A stretch of DNA of 37,389 nt. Source: Comamonadaceae bacterium (lineage in GTDB: Bacteria; Pseudomonadota; Gammaproteobacteria; Burkholderiales; Burkholderiaceae_C). The notes beneath the pieces were generated by a model, which was given only the letters and a program-made list of their open reading frames with translations, had not been told where the DNA came from and did no database searches. The DNA is taken from positions 1 through 37,389 of the forward strand of contig CANBVJ010000031.1 of NCBI GenBank assembly GCA_947372865.1, in the 5' to 3' direction. The translations under genes and the position numbers were made by a program. Positions 26,483 to 35,079 of the stretch are shown here, piece by piece. Every line of letters starts with the position of its first letter. Within the stretch, counting starts at the first letter, position 1.

Positions 26483-27925
26483 TCAATGGGCCGGCGTATC
26501 GGTGGTGGTGGCGCTCGGGCTGGCCAGCAAGGCCTGCGCTGCGGCGGGCGGGCGGCCGATTTGCGCGGCCTGCAACGCCGCATCGGCCAGCCAAAACTGC
26601 TGTTCGGCGTCGATGGCCGCTTGCACACCGGCGGTCTGTTCCCGGGTGTCGGCCAGCAACTCGAACACGCCGATCAGCATGCCGTTGTAGCGCAGCAGGT
26701 TTTCGTCGGCGATGGTTTTGCGCAGCGGCAGCACCTCATCGCGGTAGTGGCGCGCCAGGTCGTAGGCCGTGCGGTAGGCCGAATAGCTTTCGCGCAGGCC
26801 CGAGCGGGCCTCAAGCAGCGTGGCCTGCAGCCGCTGAGCCAGCGCCAGGGTTTGGGCGTTGAAGGCGGTGCGGCGCAAGTCACCGCCATCGAGCAGGGGC
26901 AGTCGCACCGCCAGTTCCACGCCGTGGCGCGCACCTTGGGTGCCTGCGGCGTCGTCAAACACCGTGTCGCGGCGCACCGCCAGTTCTACGTCGGTCAGGC
27001 TGCTCAGGTCACTCAAGCCCTGGGCCTGCAGGGAGGCCGCCAGTGCCGCCTGGGCCAGCCGCACGTCCAGGCGCTGCGCCAGCGTGGTTTGCGCCAGCGC
27101 TTGAGGACTGCGCGGCGCCTCAGGCAAGGCCGGCAGGCGCGCCGGCAATTGCAACTGCGCAGCCTGCGCGTCGTCCAGCCCGAGCGCCCGGACCAGCGTC
27201 TCGCGGGCGGCCAGTGCACGGTGCTGCGCCAGCGCCCATTGGCCGCTGGCGTCGGCATACATGGCATGCTGGCGCGCGCGCTGCAAGGTGTTGAAGTTGC
27301 CCACCGCCTGCATGCGCCGCGCCAGTTCGGCGCTGCTGTGCGCGATTTCGTTGACCTGTTGCGCATAAGCCAGTGCCTGCTGCGCCGCCACCGCCCGCAC
27401 CCACGCCTGGCGCACCTGCGTGACCTGGTCTACCACCTCGGCGCTGAGCTGGATTTGCGACTGCTCCTGGGCCCGGGCGGCGCGCTCTTGGCGCTGGGGC
27501 AGCGTCAGCAAGTCCAGCAGGCCAAAACTCAGGCGCCGGCCAATTTCCAGTTCTGCGCCCAAGCGGGACTGTTCCAGGCTCAGGCTGGGATTGGCCGTGC
27601 GAGCACCTTGTGCCAACGTGGCCAGCTCTGACCAGCGCTGCGCCAAAAGCGCTTGCAAAGCCGGGCTGTTGACCAGGGCCAGTTGCACCGCACCGGGCTG
27701 GTTCAGCGGCTGCGCCAGCAGGCGGGCGGCTTGGCTGGCGCGCGCCTCGCGTTGCGCGGTAGTGTGGGCCAGGCCCAGTGCGCCTTGGGTAAAGCCGCCA
27801 AGGTCCTCGTTGGTGCGCGCCAGTGTGGCATCAAAGTCGACGCTGGCGCAGCCCGCCAGCGCCAGCACCAGGCTCAGCAGCAGTGCGCGTGCCGGCGCGC
27901 TCCATCGTGGTGTAGCGAGGCTCAT
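26483..27925 (-). CDS. TolC/CusC-type outer membrane efflux lipoprotein
   Basis: This 480-residue outer-membrane factor has a lipoprotein signal ending LALAGC (lipobox Cys near 26). Two related helical halves follow, rich in Gln, Ala and Leu with typical OMF heptads, for example LTLPQRQERAARAQEQSQIQL. In efflux systems it forms the outer-membrane duct with an adaptor and an inner-membrane pump, but neither is encoded here. The ATG at 27925 overlaps the stop of the upstream small gene (ATGA). The multicopper oxidase gene follows after 75 bases. Confidence 0.88.
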   Translation of the reverse strand: MSLATPRWSAPARALLLSLVLALAGCASVDFDATLARTNEDLGGFTQGALGLAHTTAQREARASQAARLLAQPLNQPGAVQLALVNSPALQALLAQRWSELATLAQGARTANPSLSLEQSRLGAELEIGRRLSFGLLDLLTLPQRQERAARAQEQSQIQLSAEVVDQVTQVRQAWVRAVAAQQALAYAQQVNEIAHSSAELARRMQAVGNFNTLQRARQHAMYADASGQWALAQHRALAARETLVRALGLDDAQAAQLQLPARLPALPEAPRSPQALAQTTLAQRLDVRLAQAALAASLQAQGLSDLSSLTDVELAVRRDTVFDDAAGTQGARHGVELAVRLPLLDGGDLRRTAFNAQTLALAQRLQATLLEARSGLRESYSAYRTAYDLARHYRDEVLPLRKTIADENLLRYNGMLIGVFELLADTREQTAGVQAAIDAEQQFWLADAALQAAQIGRPPAAAQALLASPSATTTDTPAH

Positions 27926-28251
27926 GGCTTGGTTCCTGGTTGGGGCGGGCGGATTTCAGGCGTGGCGGGCGGGTTCGCGCTTGCCTCTTTGGCGTATGCG
28001 CGCCAGCCGCCGATGCGCTGCACGGTGGCATTGGCGTCCGGCCAAGACGCCAACGCCTGCTCGGCAAACGGCTGGTATCGCGCCAGTACCGAGACGTAAT
28101 CCACCGGGCCATCGGACGGCGCGGCGGCGGCGCTGCGTGGAACGGGCCCGCCAACGCGCGCCGCATCCGGCACCGGGCTTTGCGCCCACGCCAGCGGCAG
28201 CAGCAAGCCCCAAGTCAGGGCTAAAGGGGAGAACAGGCGAAAAAAAGCCAT
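27922..28251 (-). CDS. Small secreted protein of the copper operon, unrecognised
   Basis: I do not recognise this 109-residue protein. It has a clear signal peptide (MAFFRLFSPLALTWGLLLPLAWA, cleavage before QSPV), a Pro/Ala-rich segment, then a short conserved-looking block (VDYVSVLARYQPF, SWPDANATVQRIGGWRAYAKEA). The tail is Pro-rich. There are no Cys, and His and Met are few, so it is not an obvious metal binder. The ATG at 28251 with GAGG upstream is preferred to an in-frame codon at 28284. The 4-base overlap with the outer-membrane-factor gene suggests it works with that protein. Confidence 0.65.
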   Translation of the reverse strand: MAFFRLFSPLALTWGLLLPLAWAQSPVPDAARVGGPVPRSAAAAPSDGPVDYVSVLARYQPFAEQALASWPDANATVQRIGGWRAYAKEASANPPATPEIRPPQPGTKP

Positions 28252-28482
28252 CAATACCTCGCAATTCATCAGAAAAACCACCACCAGAAGGCGTGCGCGC
28301 CGGGCTCTGGGGCCGGGACAGGATGGGCGTCAGGCTTGCGCGCAGCACAAGAGCGCTAGCGCAAGAACAGGGTGGAAGGCCAGGGCGGCGGCGCATGCGT
28401 GGCCGGCGGGTCAACGCCGGCAAACGGCGGTGCTTTGGCCAAGCCGCATGTCAAAACACCGGCCCCACGCGCATGCTGCGCT

Positions 28483-28944
28483 TTAGGCCAGGCAGCGTTG
28501 CGGTGGTCGGTCCGGGCCGCTCAGTACCGGGGCGCGGTGGTGCTGCGTCAGAGGAGCAAAGTCCACCAATGCGCTGGGACGGAAAAAGTCTGGCAATGCA
28601 GCAGACGGAATGACGGCACCCACGCAGCAATGACCCGCGCTGGTGCATTTGGCGTGTCCATGGGCAGACGCGCCGTCCGGCGCACCATCCGCACCGGCGT
28701 CCGGGGGCGCCACGGCCAGCAGGCTGTGGTCGTGTGCTCCATGCGCCTGTACGGCGCTTGCTTCGTGGGAATGGCTCCGAGTCTGCCCAGGTGCCGCATC
28801 TTGTATGGGCGCCACGATTGAGGCGCCCCCTTGGGCACGGACATGCCCTGCGCAAGGCAAGGTGGACGCTGCCGCCAGCCACTGTACGGGCAATGCCCAT
28901 AGCAGCAGACTGACCAAGGCGCAACGCCAGAACGGGGTTTTCAT
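28483..28944 (-). CDS. His-rich secreted protein, DUF2946-like
   Basis: This 153-residue protein has an N-terminal signal (WRCALVSLLLWALPVQWLAAA) and a His-rich middle (HSHEASAVQAHGAHDHS). A KCTSAGHCC motif follows, and the tail runs FFRPSALVDF to SGPDRPPQRC. This layout is common in small proteins beside copper and cobalt efflux genes, often labelled DUF2946. Metal binding is likely from composition, but no function is established. It is probably the first gene of the copper operon; 231 bases without a recognisable feature separate it from the next gene. Confidence 0.62.
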   Translation of the reverse strand: MKTPFWRCALVSLLLWALPVQWLAAASTLPCAGHVRAQGGASIVAPIQDAAPGQTRSHSHEASAVQAHGAHDHSLLAVAPPDAGADGAPDGASAHGHAKCTSAGHCCVGAVIPSAALPDFFRPSALVDFAPLTQHHRAPVLSGPDRPPQRCLA

Positions 28945-28976
28945 GGGGTCAATCGCGGCGGGCGGGGATCAGGCAA

Positions 28977-29318
28977 TCAGTGCACCACCACCGGGTTTTG
29001 CGCCAGCTCGGCGTATTGCTCCAGCGTTTCTTCGACTTCTTCCTGGGTGGGCATGTTCACCTGCCAGGCGACGATGTGCTGCTGGAACAGTTCGGCCCAG
29101 GAGCCGTCCAGGTAAACCTCTTTGCCCGAGCGCTTGTCCACGATCTCAAAACCGTGGCGCGCCAGCATGGGCACGCCCTGGGGATATTGCGCGGTTTTGA
29201 TTTCGCTCAGGGCGGTGTTGCCCGGTCCGTTGGCCGATGCCGGACTCATGTCCTGTGCTTGCGCGTTGGCCAGCATGTGGGTCACGGTGAAGGTTTCGGA
29301 GTCGTAGAGCGTGTGCAT
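28977..29318 (-). CDS. DUF3567 family protein
   Basis: This 113-residue protein is of a family largely restricted to Burkholderiales, with no known function. The family pattern is visible: MHTLYDSETFTVTHM at the start, ARHGFEIVDKRSGKEVYLDG in the middle, and an acidic helix with EEVEETLEQYAELAQNPVVVH at the end. It is soluble and has no signal peptide. The ATG at 29318 matches the usual family start; the in-frame codons up to 29384 look non-coding. Confidence 0.82.
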   Translation of the reverse strand: MHTLYDSETFTVTHMLANAQAQDMSPASANGPGNTALSEIKTAQYPQGVPMLARHGFEIVDKRSGKEVYLDGSWAELFQQHIVAWQVNMPTQEEVEETLEQYAELAQNPVVVH

Positions 29319-29393
29319 GCGGTGCTTTTGGTGCGGGTTGGTTTCTAGGTTAACAGGATTTGTGGGTTTTACCGGTTTTTGCAAGTATGGGGC

Positions 29394-30683
29394 TCAAGGT
29401 TTTTCGGACCGGCTCCAGAGCATGTCGACCTCGTCGCCATTGCTTTGCGTCAGGCGGATGCGCGCAGGCAGGTAGTCCAGCGCGGGCGCCAGCCACAGCT
29501 CCACCCGCGTGTCGTAGTCGCCTGAACGTTCGCGCGTGAGCTTGGTGGCGGGTAATTCACGTCCGTCGATCTTGAGCCGCTCGGTCGCGCCCACCAGAAA
29601 CACCCAGTTTTCCGAAGTGCGCGGCCCAACGGCCTGAAATGGCAGTTGCAGGCCCGGGGCAAAGCGCCCAGGGTTGGCGCCCCACATGGCCGCGAGTTGC
29701 ACAAAAATACTGAGCTGGTCTTGCGCCAACGGCATCAGCGGCACGTCAGGGGTGTTAGCGCTGAAGCTGACCAGGCCCTTGGCGCGCTGAAAGTGCGCCG
29801 CCACTTCACTGCGCACCTTGTCGCCAAAGCGCAGGGGCTCCAGGCCCAGCGGCGTCAAAGCCCCCTTGCTGGTTTGCACCCGCGAGCCGAGCAAAAAGTG
29901 GCTGATCTCCAGCCGCGCGTCGTAGGTTTTGCCGTCTTGCAGCCACAGCAGCTCGCCCGAGACGTAGTAGCGAAAGCCCTTGACCAGGCCTGAGACGTCG
30001 TACTTGAGCCGGGTCGAGCCAGGAACCCGGTAGTCATACACCGGCACCGCTGGGGCGGCGCTGGCGGGGGCCGGGCGCAAGGCGCCCGCAGCCGACCTCG
30101 CGCCCGTAATAGGCGCTGCGGCGGGCGCAGGGCTTGGGGCAGAAGGTGCGTTTTCCATCACACCTGACGCGGACGACGACGCCTCCAGGGGCACCGTCGC
30201 CATGGCGGGCGCCGACGTGCTTGTCGGCATCGGCTCCGGTGCAGCCGCATTGGCCGACCCGTCCGCCGCCATGGGGTCTGGTAGGGTAGAGGGATCGATC
30301 GTTATCGCCGCCGCAACCAGCGCGGGCTCCGCAGCCAGGGGCACAGGCGCTTCAGGCGCGGCCAAAAACGCTGCGCCTGCGGGCTTGCGCGCGGCTTTGG
30401 GGGCAGGCGGCGGCGCGGCAGGGGGCAATGGGGGCGCTGGGGGCGCCTTGTCCGCGCCATTGTCAAACTGCACGGTGCGGGTGATAAAGGCGCGGGTCAC
30501 GGGGGAATTGCCCGCGCCAGCGCCCAAGCCTGGCAAAACCTGCGCCAGCCCTTGCAGCGCCAGCGCGTGCAGCCAGAGCACCACCAGGGCAGCCATAGTC
30601 AAAGCCAACACTCCGACGGGCCAACGCGCGGCACGCGCCACGGACTGTTGCGCGGGCGTACCAGGCTTCAGGTTGCCGGGCAT
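29394..30683 (-). CDS. DUF3108 domain protein with N-terminal membrane anchor
   Basis: This protein of about 429 residues has one membrane helix near the N-terminus (VGVLALTMAALVVLWLHAL). A long Ala/Pro-rich spacer (about 60-230) follows, resembling a TonB-like periplasm-spanning linker. The C-terminal DUF3108 domain starts near YDYRVPGSTRLKYDVSGLV and ends at MLWSRSEKP. DUF3108 proteins are periplasmic and of unknown function. The start is uncertain: ATG 30683 lies 1 base after the upstream stop, ATG 30698 follows GAGG closely, and ATG 30710 is also in frame. Coupling to the upstream gene is likely either way. Confidence 0.8.
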   Translation of the reverse strand: MPGNLKPGTPAQQSVARAARWPVGVLALTMAALVVLWLHALALQGLAQVLPGLGAGAGNSPVTRAFITRTVQFDNGADKAPPAPPLPPAAPPPAPKAARKPAGAAFLAAPEAPVPLAAEPALVAAAITIDPSTLPDPMAADGSANAAAPEPMPTSTSAPAMATVPLEASSSASGVMENAPSAPSPAPAAAPITGARSAAGALRPAPASAAPAVPVYDYRVPGSTRLKYDVSGLVKGFRYYVSGELLWLQDGKTYDARLEISHFLLGSRVQTSKGALTPLGLEPLRFGDKVRSEVAAHFQRAKGLVSFSANTPDVPLMPLAQDQLSIFVQLAAMWGANPGRFAPGLQLPFQAVGPRTSENWVFLVGATERLKIDGRELPATKLTRERSGDYDTRVELWLAPALDYLPARIRLTQSNGDEVDMLWSRSEKP

Positions 30684-30684
30684 C

Positions 30685-31014
30685 TCAGGGAGCCGCATCC
30701 TCGGCGGCAAACACGGGCATATCCCAATCGAGCAGCTCGGCCAGGCGGCACATCACCCAGCGCGCCTCGGGCACGTCCAGCACCGCGTCGGCGCCGGTGA
30801 TGGCTTGCAGGCACTGCGCCAGCACCGCCGAGGTGTGCAAATCGCGGGCGAGCTGCATCTGGCTGGCCGTGGGCGCCAGGGTCTGTGCCAGGTCTTCGCA
30901 CAGCTCGTAACGGGCGGCCACCACCGCGTGCGCGGTGTGCGGCCGGGTTTTGCCCGGCGCCACAAACAGCGCCACAAAAGACGGTGGAATCTCGATTTGT
31001 GAAGCGTCAGACAT
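30685..31014 (-). CDS. Small soluble protein, unrecognised
   Basis: I do not recognise this 109-residue protein. It has no signal peptide or membrane helix and looks mainly helical (YELCEDLAQTLAPTASQMQLA, ITGADAVLDVPEARWVMCRLAELLDW). It contains several Cys and Trp residues but no known motif. The ATG at 31014 is preferred over the TTG at 31020. It lies just 20 bases after the rhlE-type gene and runs directly into the DUF3108 gene, so it is probably cotranscribed with both. Confidence 0.6.
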   Translation of the reverse strand: MSDASQIEIPPSFVALFVAPGKTRPHTAHAVVAARYELCEDLAQTLAPTASQMQLARDLHTSAVLAQCLQAITGADAVLDVPEARWVMCRLAELLDWDMPVFAAEDAAP

Positions 31015-31034
31015 AGGCAAGGGGTGCGGCGACC

Positions 31035-32360
31035 TTAAACCACAGCCCTGGTGGCCGCAGCGCTGGCCGATGGGGTTGGGCTATCGCCATTGGCTGCAGC
31101 CGCAGCCGCAGCCGCAGCCGCAGCGCGCAGCTTGTCTTTTTTGCTCGGGCGCTTGCCCTTGACACCGCCGTTGCCGCTCATATCCACCAGGCCTTGCGCC
31201 GGGTGGGCGGCCACCTCGGTCGGCTCAAAGCCTTCCACGGCTTCAAGCACCAGGTCCAGACCCTGGCGTTTTTCAATCAGGCGCCAGTGCGCCTCGGTAT
31301 CAGCACTGACAAAACTCACCGCCAGACCGGCCTGCCCCGCGCGCCCGGTGCGGCCGATGCGGTGGGTGTAGTCCTCGGCCGAACGCGGCAGGTCGTAGTT
31401 CACCACCACCGGCAGCTCCACCACGTCGATGCCGCGCGCGGCCAGGTCGGTGGCTACCACCACGGCAATGCGCGAGGCCTTGAAGTCGTCCAGCACCTGG
31501 CTGCGCTTGCCCTGGCTGAGCTGGCCGTGCAGCGGCTCAGCGTCCAGGCCGGCTTTGCGCAGCTTGTCGGCGACCACTTCAGCCGAATACTTGGTGGCCA
31601 CGAACACCAAGGTACGGCTCCAGCCGTACTGCTTAATCAGGTGGCGCAGCAGCTGGGTGCGCGAGCGCGTGTCCACGGCAATCGCGCTTTGGGCAATGTC
31701 GGGCAGGGTGTCGGGTGCGTCGGCCACTTCTACGCGCACCGGGTCGCGCAGCAGGCCTTGGGCCAGCGCGCTAACCTGCGGGCCAAAGGTGGCCGAGAAA
31801 AACAGACTCTGGCGCTGGGCGCCCAACATGCCCACAATGCGCCCGAGCTCTTCGCTAAAGCCCTGGTCCAACAGGCGGTCGGCCTCGTCAAGCACCAGGG
31901 TGCGCACATCATTCAGGTGCACCGCGTTGTGGTCCACCAAGTCCAGCAGGCGCCCGGGCGTGGCCACCACGATGTCGCTGCCCCCGCGCAGACCCAGCAT
32001 TTGCGGGTTGATGGACACGCCGCCAAACACAACGCTGATCTTGGGCGCAGGCACCAAGCCGCTGGCTAGGCCCTTGAGCACATCACCCAGCTGCACCGCG
32101 AGTTCGCGGGTAGGCACCAGCACCAAGGCCTGCACGCGTCGGGGGCCGCTGCGCACGGCGCCCGTGGGCACTACCAATTGCAAGAGTGGCAGGGCAAAGG
32201 CAGCCGTTTTGCCCGAACCCGTCTGGGCCCGCACCAGCAGGTCGCGGCCTTGCAGGACGGCGGCAATCGCGCCGGTCTGCACGGGCGTGGGCGCTACAAA
32301 ACCAGCCGCATGCGCTGCGGCGCACAAGGCGCTGGAAAGACCGAGGGGAGAAAAAGGCAT
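31035..32360 (-). CDS. rhlE: DEAD-box RNA helicase, RhlE-type
   Basis: This 441-residue ATP-dependent RNA helicase has its motifs in order: Q motif (FSPLGLSSAL to TPVQTGAI), motif I AQTGSGKT, Ia PTRELAVQ, Ib TPGRLLDLV, II LDEADRLLD, III FFSATF, then ARGIDV and HRIGRTGR. The tail is short and basic and contains 11 consecutive alanines encoded by a hexanucleotide repeat. The start is ATG 32360 (MPFSPLGL); the frame is open 384 bases further upstream, but that part overlaps the HiPIP gene and its terminator. Such helicases act in ribosome assembly and RNA turnover, especially in the cold. Confidence 0.92.
   Translation of the reverse strand: MPFSPLGLSSALCAAAHAAGFVAPTPVQTGAIAAVLQGRDLLVRAQTGSGKTAAFALPLLQLVVPTGAVRSGPRRVQALVLVPTRELAVQLGDVLKGLASGLVPAPKISVVFGGVSINPQMLGLRGGSDIVVATPGRLLDLVDHNAVHLNDVRTLVLDEADRLLDQGFSEELGRIVGMLGAQRQSLFFSATFGPQVSALAQGLLRDPVRVEVADAPDTLPDIAQSAIAVDTRSRTQLLRHLIKQYGWSRTLVFVATKYSAEVVADKLRKAGLDAEPLHGQLSQGKRSQVLDDFKASRIAVVVATDLAARGIDVVELPVVVNYDLPRSAEDYTHRIGRTGRAGQAGLAVSFVSADTEAHWRLIEKRQGLDLVLEAVEGFEPTEVAAHPAQGLVDMSGNGGVKGKRPSKKDKLRAAAAAAAAAAANGDSPTPSASAAATRAVV
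31096..31125. repeat. Hexanucleotide repeat inside the helicase gene
   Basis: Four perfect GCAGCC units and one imperfect unit are in tandem. On the minus strand they encode part of an 11-alanine run near the C-terminus of the RhlE-type helicase. Gain or loss of a unit keeps the frame and would change only the alanine count by two. Confidence 0.8.
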
Positions 32361-32436
32361 CGTGGGACTAAAAATGGTTAACCGGCAACAAGCGACGGGA
32401 GGCTCCCGCGTTGGCACCCCTGATTTTGCGCCCAAG

Positions 32437-32483
32437 AAAAAACCACCGCAGGGCCCCGTAAAAAAACGAAACCCGGCGGTGGT
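32437..32483 (-). terminator. Intrinsic terminator downstream of the HiPIP gene
   Basis: On the minus strand ACCACCGC (32483-32476) pairs with GCGGTGGT (32449-32442), and the stem can extend through GGG/CCC pairs inside the loop. A run of six T (32442-32437) follows directly. It lies 26 bases after the HiPIP stop and 77 bases before the rhlE start, so the iron-sulfur protein gene forms its own transcription unit. Confidence 0.72.
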
Positions 32484-32508
32484 CAGTGCGGCATGGGCCG
32501 CAGGGGGA

Positions 32509-32814
32509 TTAGCCCTTTTTGGCGTAAGCGCTGCACCAGCCGGTGCCGGCCACTTGCTTGCCGGCAAACAGCGGGCAGTTACCGGCGGCGTCACCGGCCT
32601 TGCCTTGGAACAAGGCGCAGCTGCCGCAATTTTGGCCTGCTGCAAATTTGGGGAACTTGGTTTTGTCGACTTTGGAGGCGTCAGCCTTGTAGCCCAGGCT
32701 GCTGGCAGTAGCGTCCGACTCGGCGACCATGGGAGCGGCTGCAAAAACAGCGCCGCCTACCAAGGCGCTGGCGCCCAGACCGAGTTTCACCACAAATTCA
32801 CGACGATTTGACAT
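32509..32814 (-). CDS. High-potential iron-sulfur protein (HiPIP)
   Basis: This 101-residue periplasmic electron carrier has a twin-arginine-type signal (NRREFVVKLGLGASALVGGAVFAAA). The mature domain has the four [4Fe-4S] cysteines in HiPIP order: NCGSC, then NCPLF and GWCSAY. HiPIPs carry electrons in photosynthetic and respiratory chains of Rhodoferax-like bacteria. The ATG at 32814 with GGA upstream is preferred to an in-frame ATG at 32826. A terminator follows, so it is transcribed alone. Confidence 0.93.
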   Translation of the reverse strand: MSNRREFVVKLGLGASALVGGAVFAAAPMVAESDATASSLGYKADASKVDKTKFPKFAAGQNCGSCALFQGKAGDAAGNCPLFAGKQVAGTGWCSAYAKKG

Positions 32815-32975
32815 GTTGTATTCCATTCAAGTAATAGGCGGCCCGATAGCCGCGCTGGGGTGGATTGTCGCGGAGCGGCCCTTACATCTTCTTGACGCCA
32901 GGCAAAGACCCACGCTGACACTCAGCTTAACGCTCTGGTGGCGGCGCTGGCCGACACCAGGCGAAAAACGCGGAC

Positions 32976-34169
32976 TCAGGCGCCCGCGCGCCGGCCCAAA
33001 ATCTCGAACGCCGGCAGGGTTTTGCCCTCCAGCACCTCCAAAAAGGCACCACCGCCGGTGGAGATATAGCCAATCTGCGCCTCAATGCCGTACTTGGCGA
33101 TGGCTGCGAGTGTGTCGCCGCCCCCGGCAATGCTGAAGGCGCTGGACGCGGCAATCGCCTGGGCCACCACCTTGGTGCCGTTCTCAAACGCGGCAAACTC
33201 AAACACGCCCAGCGGGCCGTTCCAGACAATGGTGCCTGCGCGCATGAGTTGGGCGGCCAGCGCCTGGGCGGTTTGCGGGCCAATGTCCAAAATCAGGTCG
33301 TCGTCGGCCACGTCGGTGGCGGCTTTGACGGTGGCTACGGCATCTGCGGCAAAGGTTTTGGCTGTGACCACATCGGTGGGAATCGGCACGGCGGCGCCGC
33401 GGGCCTGCATGGCGTCAATCACGGCTTTGGCCTGGTCCAGCAAATCGGGTTCGGCCAGGCTTTTGCCGATGTTCAGACCGGCGGCCAGCATGAAGGTGTT
33501 GGCAATGCCGCCGCCCACGATGAGCTGGTCCACGTTGTTGGCCAAGCTCTTGAGGATGGTCAGCTTGGTGGACACCTTGCTGCCCGCCACGATGGCGGCC
33601 AGTGGGCGTTTGGGGTTGGCCAAGGCCTTGGTGATGGCGTCAATCTCTGCCGCCAACAAAGGGCCTGCGCAGGCCACGGGCGCGTATTGCGCGATGCCGT
33701 AGGTTGTGCCTTCGGCACGGTGTGAGGTGCCAAATGCGTCGTGCACAAAGATGTCGCACAACGCGCCCAGCTTGCGGGCCAATTCGTCGTTGTTCTTTTT
33801 CTCGCCCTTGTTAACGCGGCAGTTTTCGAGCAGCACCACATGGCCTGGCTCCACATCAACGCCGTCGACCCAGTTAGACACCAAAGGCACGCGGCGGCCG
33901 AGCAACTCGCTCAAACGCTCGGCCACAGGGGCCAATGAATCTTCGGGCTTGAACTCACCTTCGGTGGGGCGGCCCAAGTGCGATGTGACCATCACAGCCG
34001 CGCCCACTTCGAGGGCCATGCGAATGGCTGGCACGCTCGCGCGGATGCGCGTGTCTTCGGTGATTTGGCCATCATCGTCTTGCGGCACGTTGAGGTCGGC
34101 ACGGATGAAAACACGTTTGCCTTTGGCCGAGCCGTTGGCACACAAATCAGAGAAGCGAATGACGTTCAT
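32976..34169 (-). CDS. pgk: Phosphoglycerate kinase
   Basis: This 397-residue glycolytic and gluconeogenic enzyme interconverts 1,3-bisphosphoglycerate and 3-phosphoglycerate with ADP/ATP. The signature [17 protein letters not shown] is at the N-terminus. SHLGRP (substrate-binding His and Arg), [17 protein letters not shown] and the nucleotide-loop GGGDTLAAI are all present. Full length is kept, ending in the usual [19 protein letters not shown]. It is on the same strand as the SDR gene 47 bases upstream. Confidence 0.97.
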   Translation of the reverse strand: MNVIRFSDLCANGSAKGKRVFIRADLNVPQDDDGQITEDTRIRASVPAIRMALEVGAAVMVTSHLGRPTEGEFKPEDSLAPVAERLSELLGRRVPLVSNWVDGVDVEPGHVVLLENCRVNKGEKKNNDELARKLGALCDIFVHDAFGTSHRAEGTTYGIAQYAPVACAGPLLAAEIDAITKALANPKRPLAAIVAGSKVSTKLTILKSLANNVDQLIVGGGIANTFMLAAGLNIGKSLAEPDLLDQAKAVIDAMQARGAAVPIPTDVVTAKTFAADAVATVKAATDVADDDLILDIGPQTAQALAAQLMRAGTIVWNGPLGVFEFAAFENGTKVVAQAIAASSAFSIAGGGDTLAAIAKYGIEAQIGYISTGGGAFLEVLEGKTLPAFEILGRRAGA

Positions 34170-34216
34170 GGAGGTAAGCGGTAAAAGTAAAAACTACCGC
34201 TATTCTAAAAGTTCGA

Positions 34217-34966
34217 TTAACCACGCCCCACAAACGGCATCTTGGTGGCCATCACCGTCATGAACAGCACATTGGCTGTCAGCGGCAAACGGGCCATGGC
34301 CATGAAGCTATCGACCACGCCTTGCATGTCCATGCGCGCTTCGGGCTTCACGCTGCCGTCGGCCTGCAAAGCGCCAGCGGCAAACTTCTCGGTCATGTCG
34401 CTGGCCACGTTGCCAATGTCAATCTGGCCCACCGCAATGTCAAACGCGCGGCCGTCAAGCGAGGCCGCTTTGGTCATGCCCGTGATGGCATGCTTGGTAG
34501 CCGTGTAGGCGATAGAGCCGGGGCGCGGGGCATGCGCGGAAATAGAGCCGTTGTTAATGATGCGCCCGCCTTGTGGGCTCTGATCTTTCATCAACTTGAA
34601 CGCGTGCGAGAGGCAATAAAACGCGCCATTGAAATTCACATCCACCGAGCGACGCCAGTCGGCGCCTGACAAATCGCCAGGCATGGTGGCAGGCAAAAAG
34701 ATACCTGCGTTGTTGAACAGCAAATCCAAGCGGCCATAGTTGACGCGCACCTGCTCAAACAACTTGGCCACATCATCCTCGTCGCTCACATCGCAAGGCA
34801 CTGCCAAGGCATTGCCCGCATGCGAGCCCGCAGCCTGCACAGTAGCTTGCAGCGCATCGGCACGGCGCCCCACCAACACCACCTGCCAGCCTTCGGCCAA
34901 CAAAGCCAAGGCACACGCCTTGCCAATGCCTGAACTGGCGCCTGTGACAACTGCAACTTTGCTCAT
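34217..34966 (-). CDS. Short-chain dehydrogenase/reductase
   Basis: This 249-residue classical SDR is an NAD(P)-dependent oxidoreductase of unknown substrate. It has the Rossmann motif TGASSGIG (about 9-16), NNAG near 90, the catalytic Ser in NNGSISAH, and the YxxxK pair in YTATKHAITG. Arg residues after beta-strand 2 (VGRRADAL) suggest NADP preference. The C-terminal part includes DIGNVASDM. It is divergent from the cupin gene (113 bases between the starts). Confidence 0.9.
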   Translation of the reverse strand: MSKVAVVTGASSGIGKACALALLAEGWQVVLVGRRADALQATVQAAGSHAGNALAVPCDVSDEDDVAKLFEQVRVNYGRLDLLFNNAGIFLPATMPGDLSGADWRRSVDVNFNGAFYCLSHAFKLMKDQSPQGGRIINNGSISAHAPRPGSIAYTATKHAITGMTKAASLDGRAFDIAVGQIDIGNVASDMTEKFAAGALQADGSVKPEARMDMQGVVDSFMAMARLPLTANVLFMTVMATKMPFVGRG

Positions 34967-35079
34967 GGTTTGCTCCTGTGTAAAACCTTGATTGTGAACA
35001 AGCTAGCGACCAGTTCAAGCGTTCATTGTCTCGTGCGCGAAAGACACAGGCGACGGCGGCCGCGCTAAAGTAGTCCCCT

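Noticed and set aside
23606..28944. A complete CusCBA-type efflux system
   Set aside because: Only the outer-membrane factor is present; no RND transporter or membrane-fusion protein is encoded.
32361..32744. N-terminal extension of the RhlE-type helicase
   Set aside because: The codons overlap the HiPIP gene in another frame and its terminator; the helicase Q-motif begins at ATG 32360.
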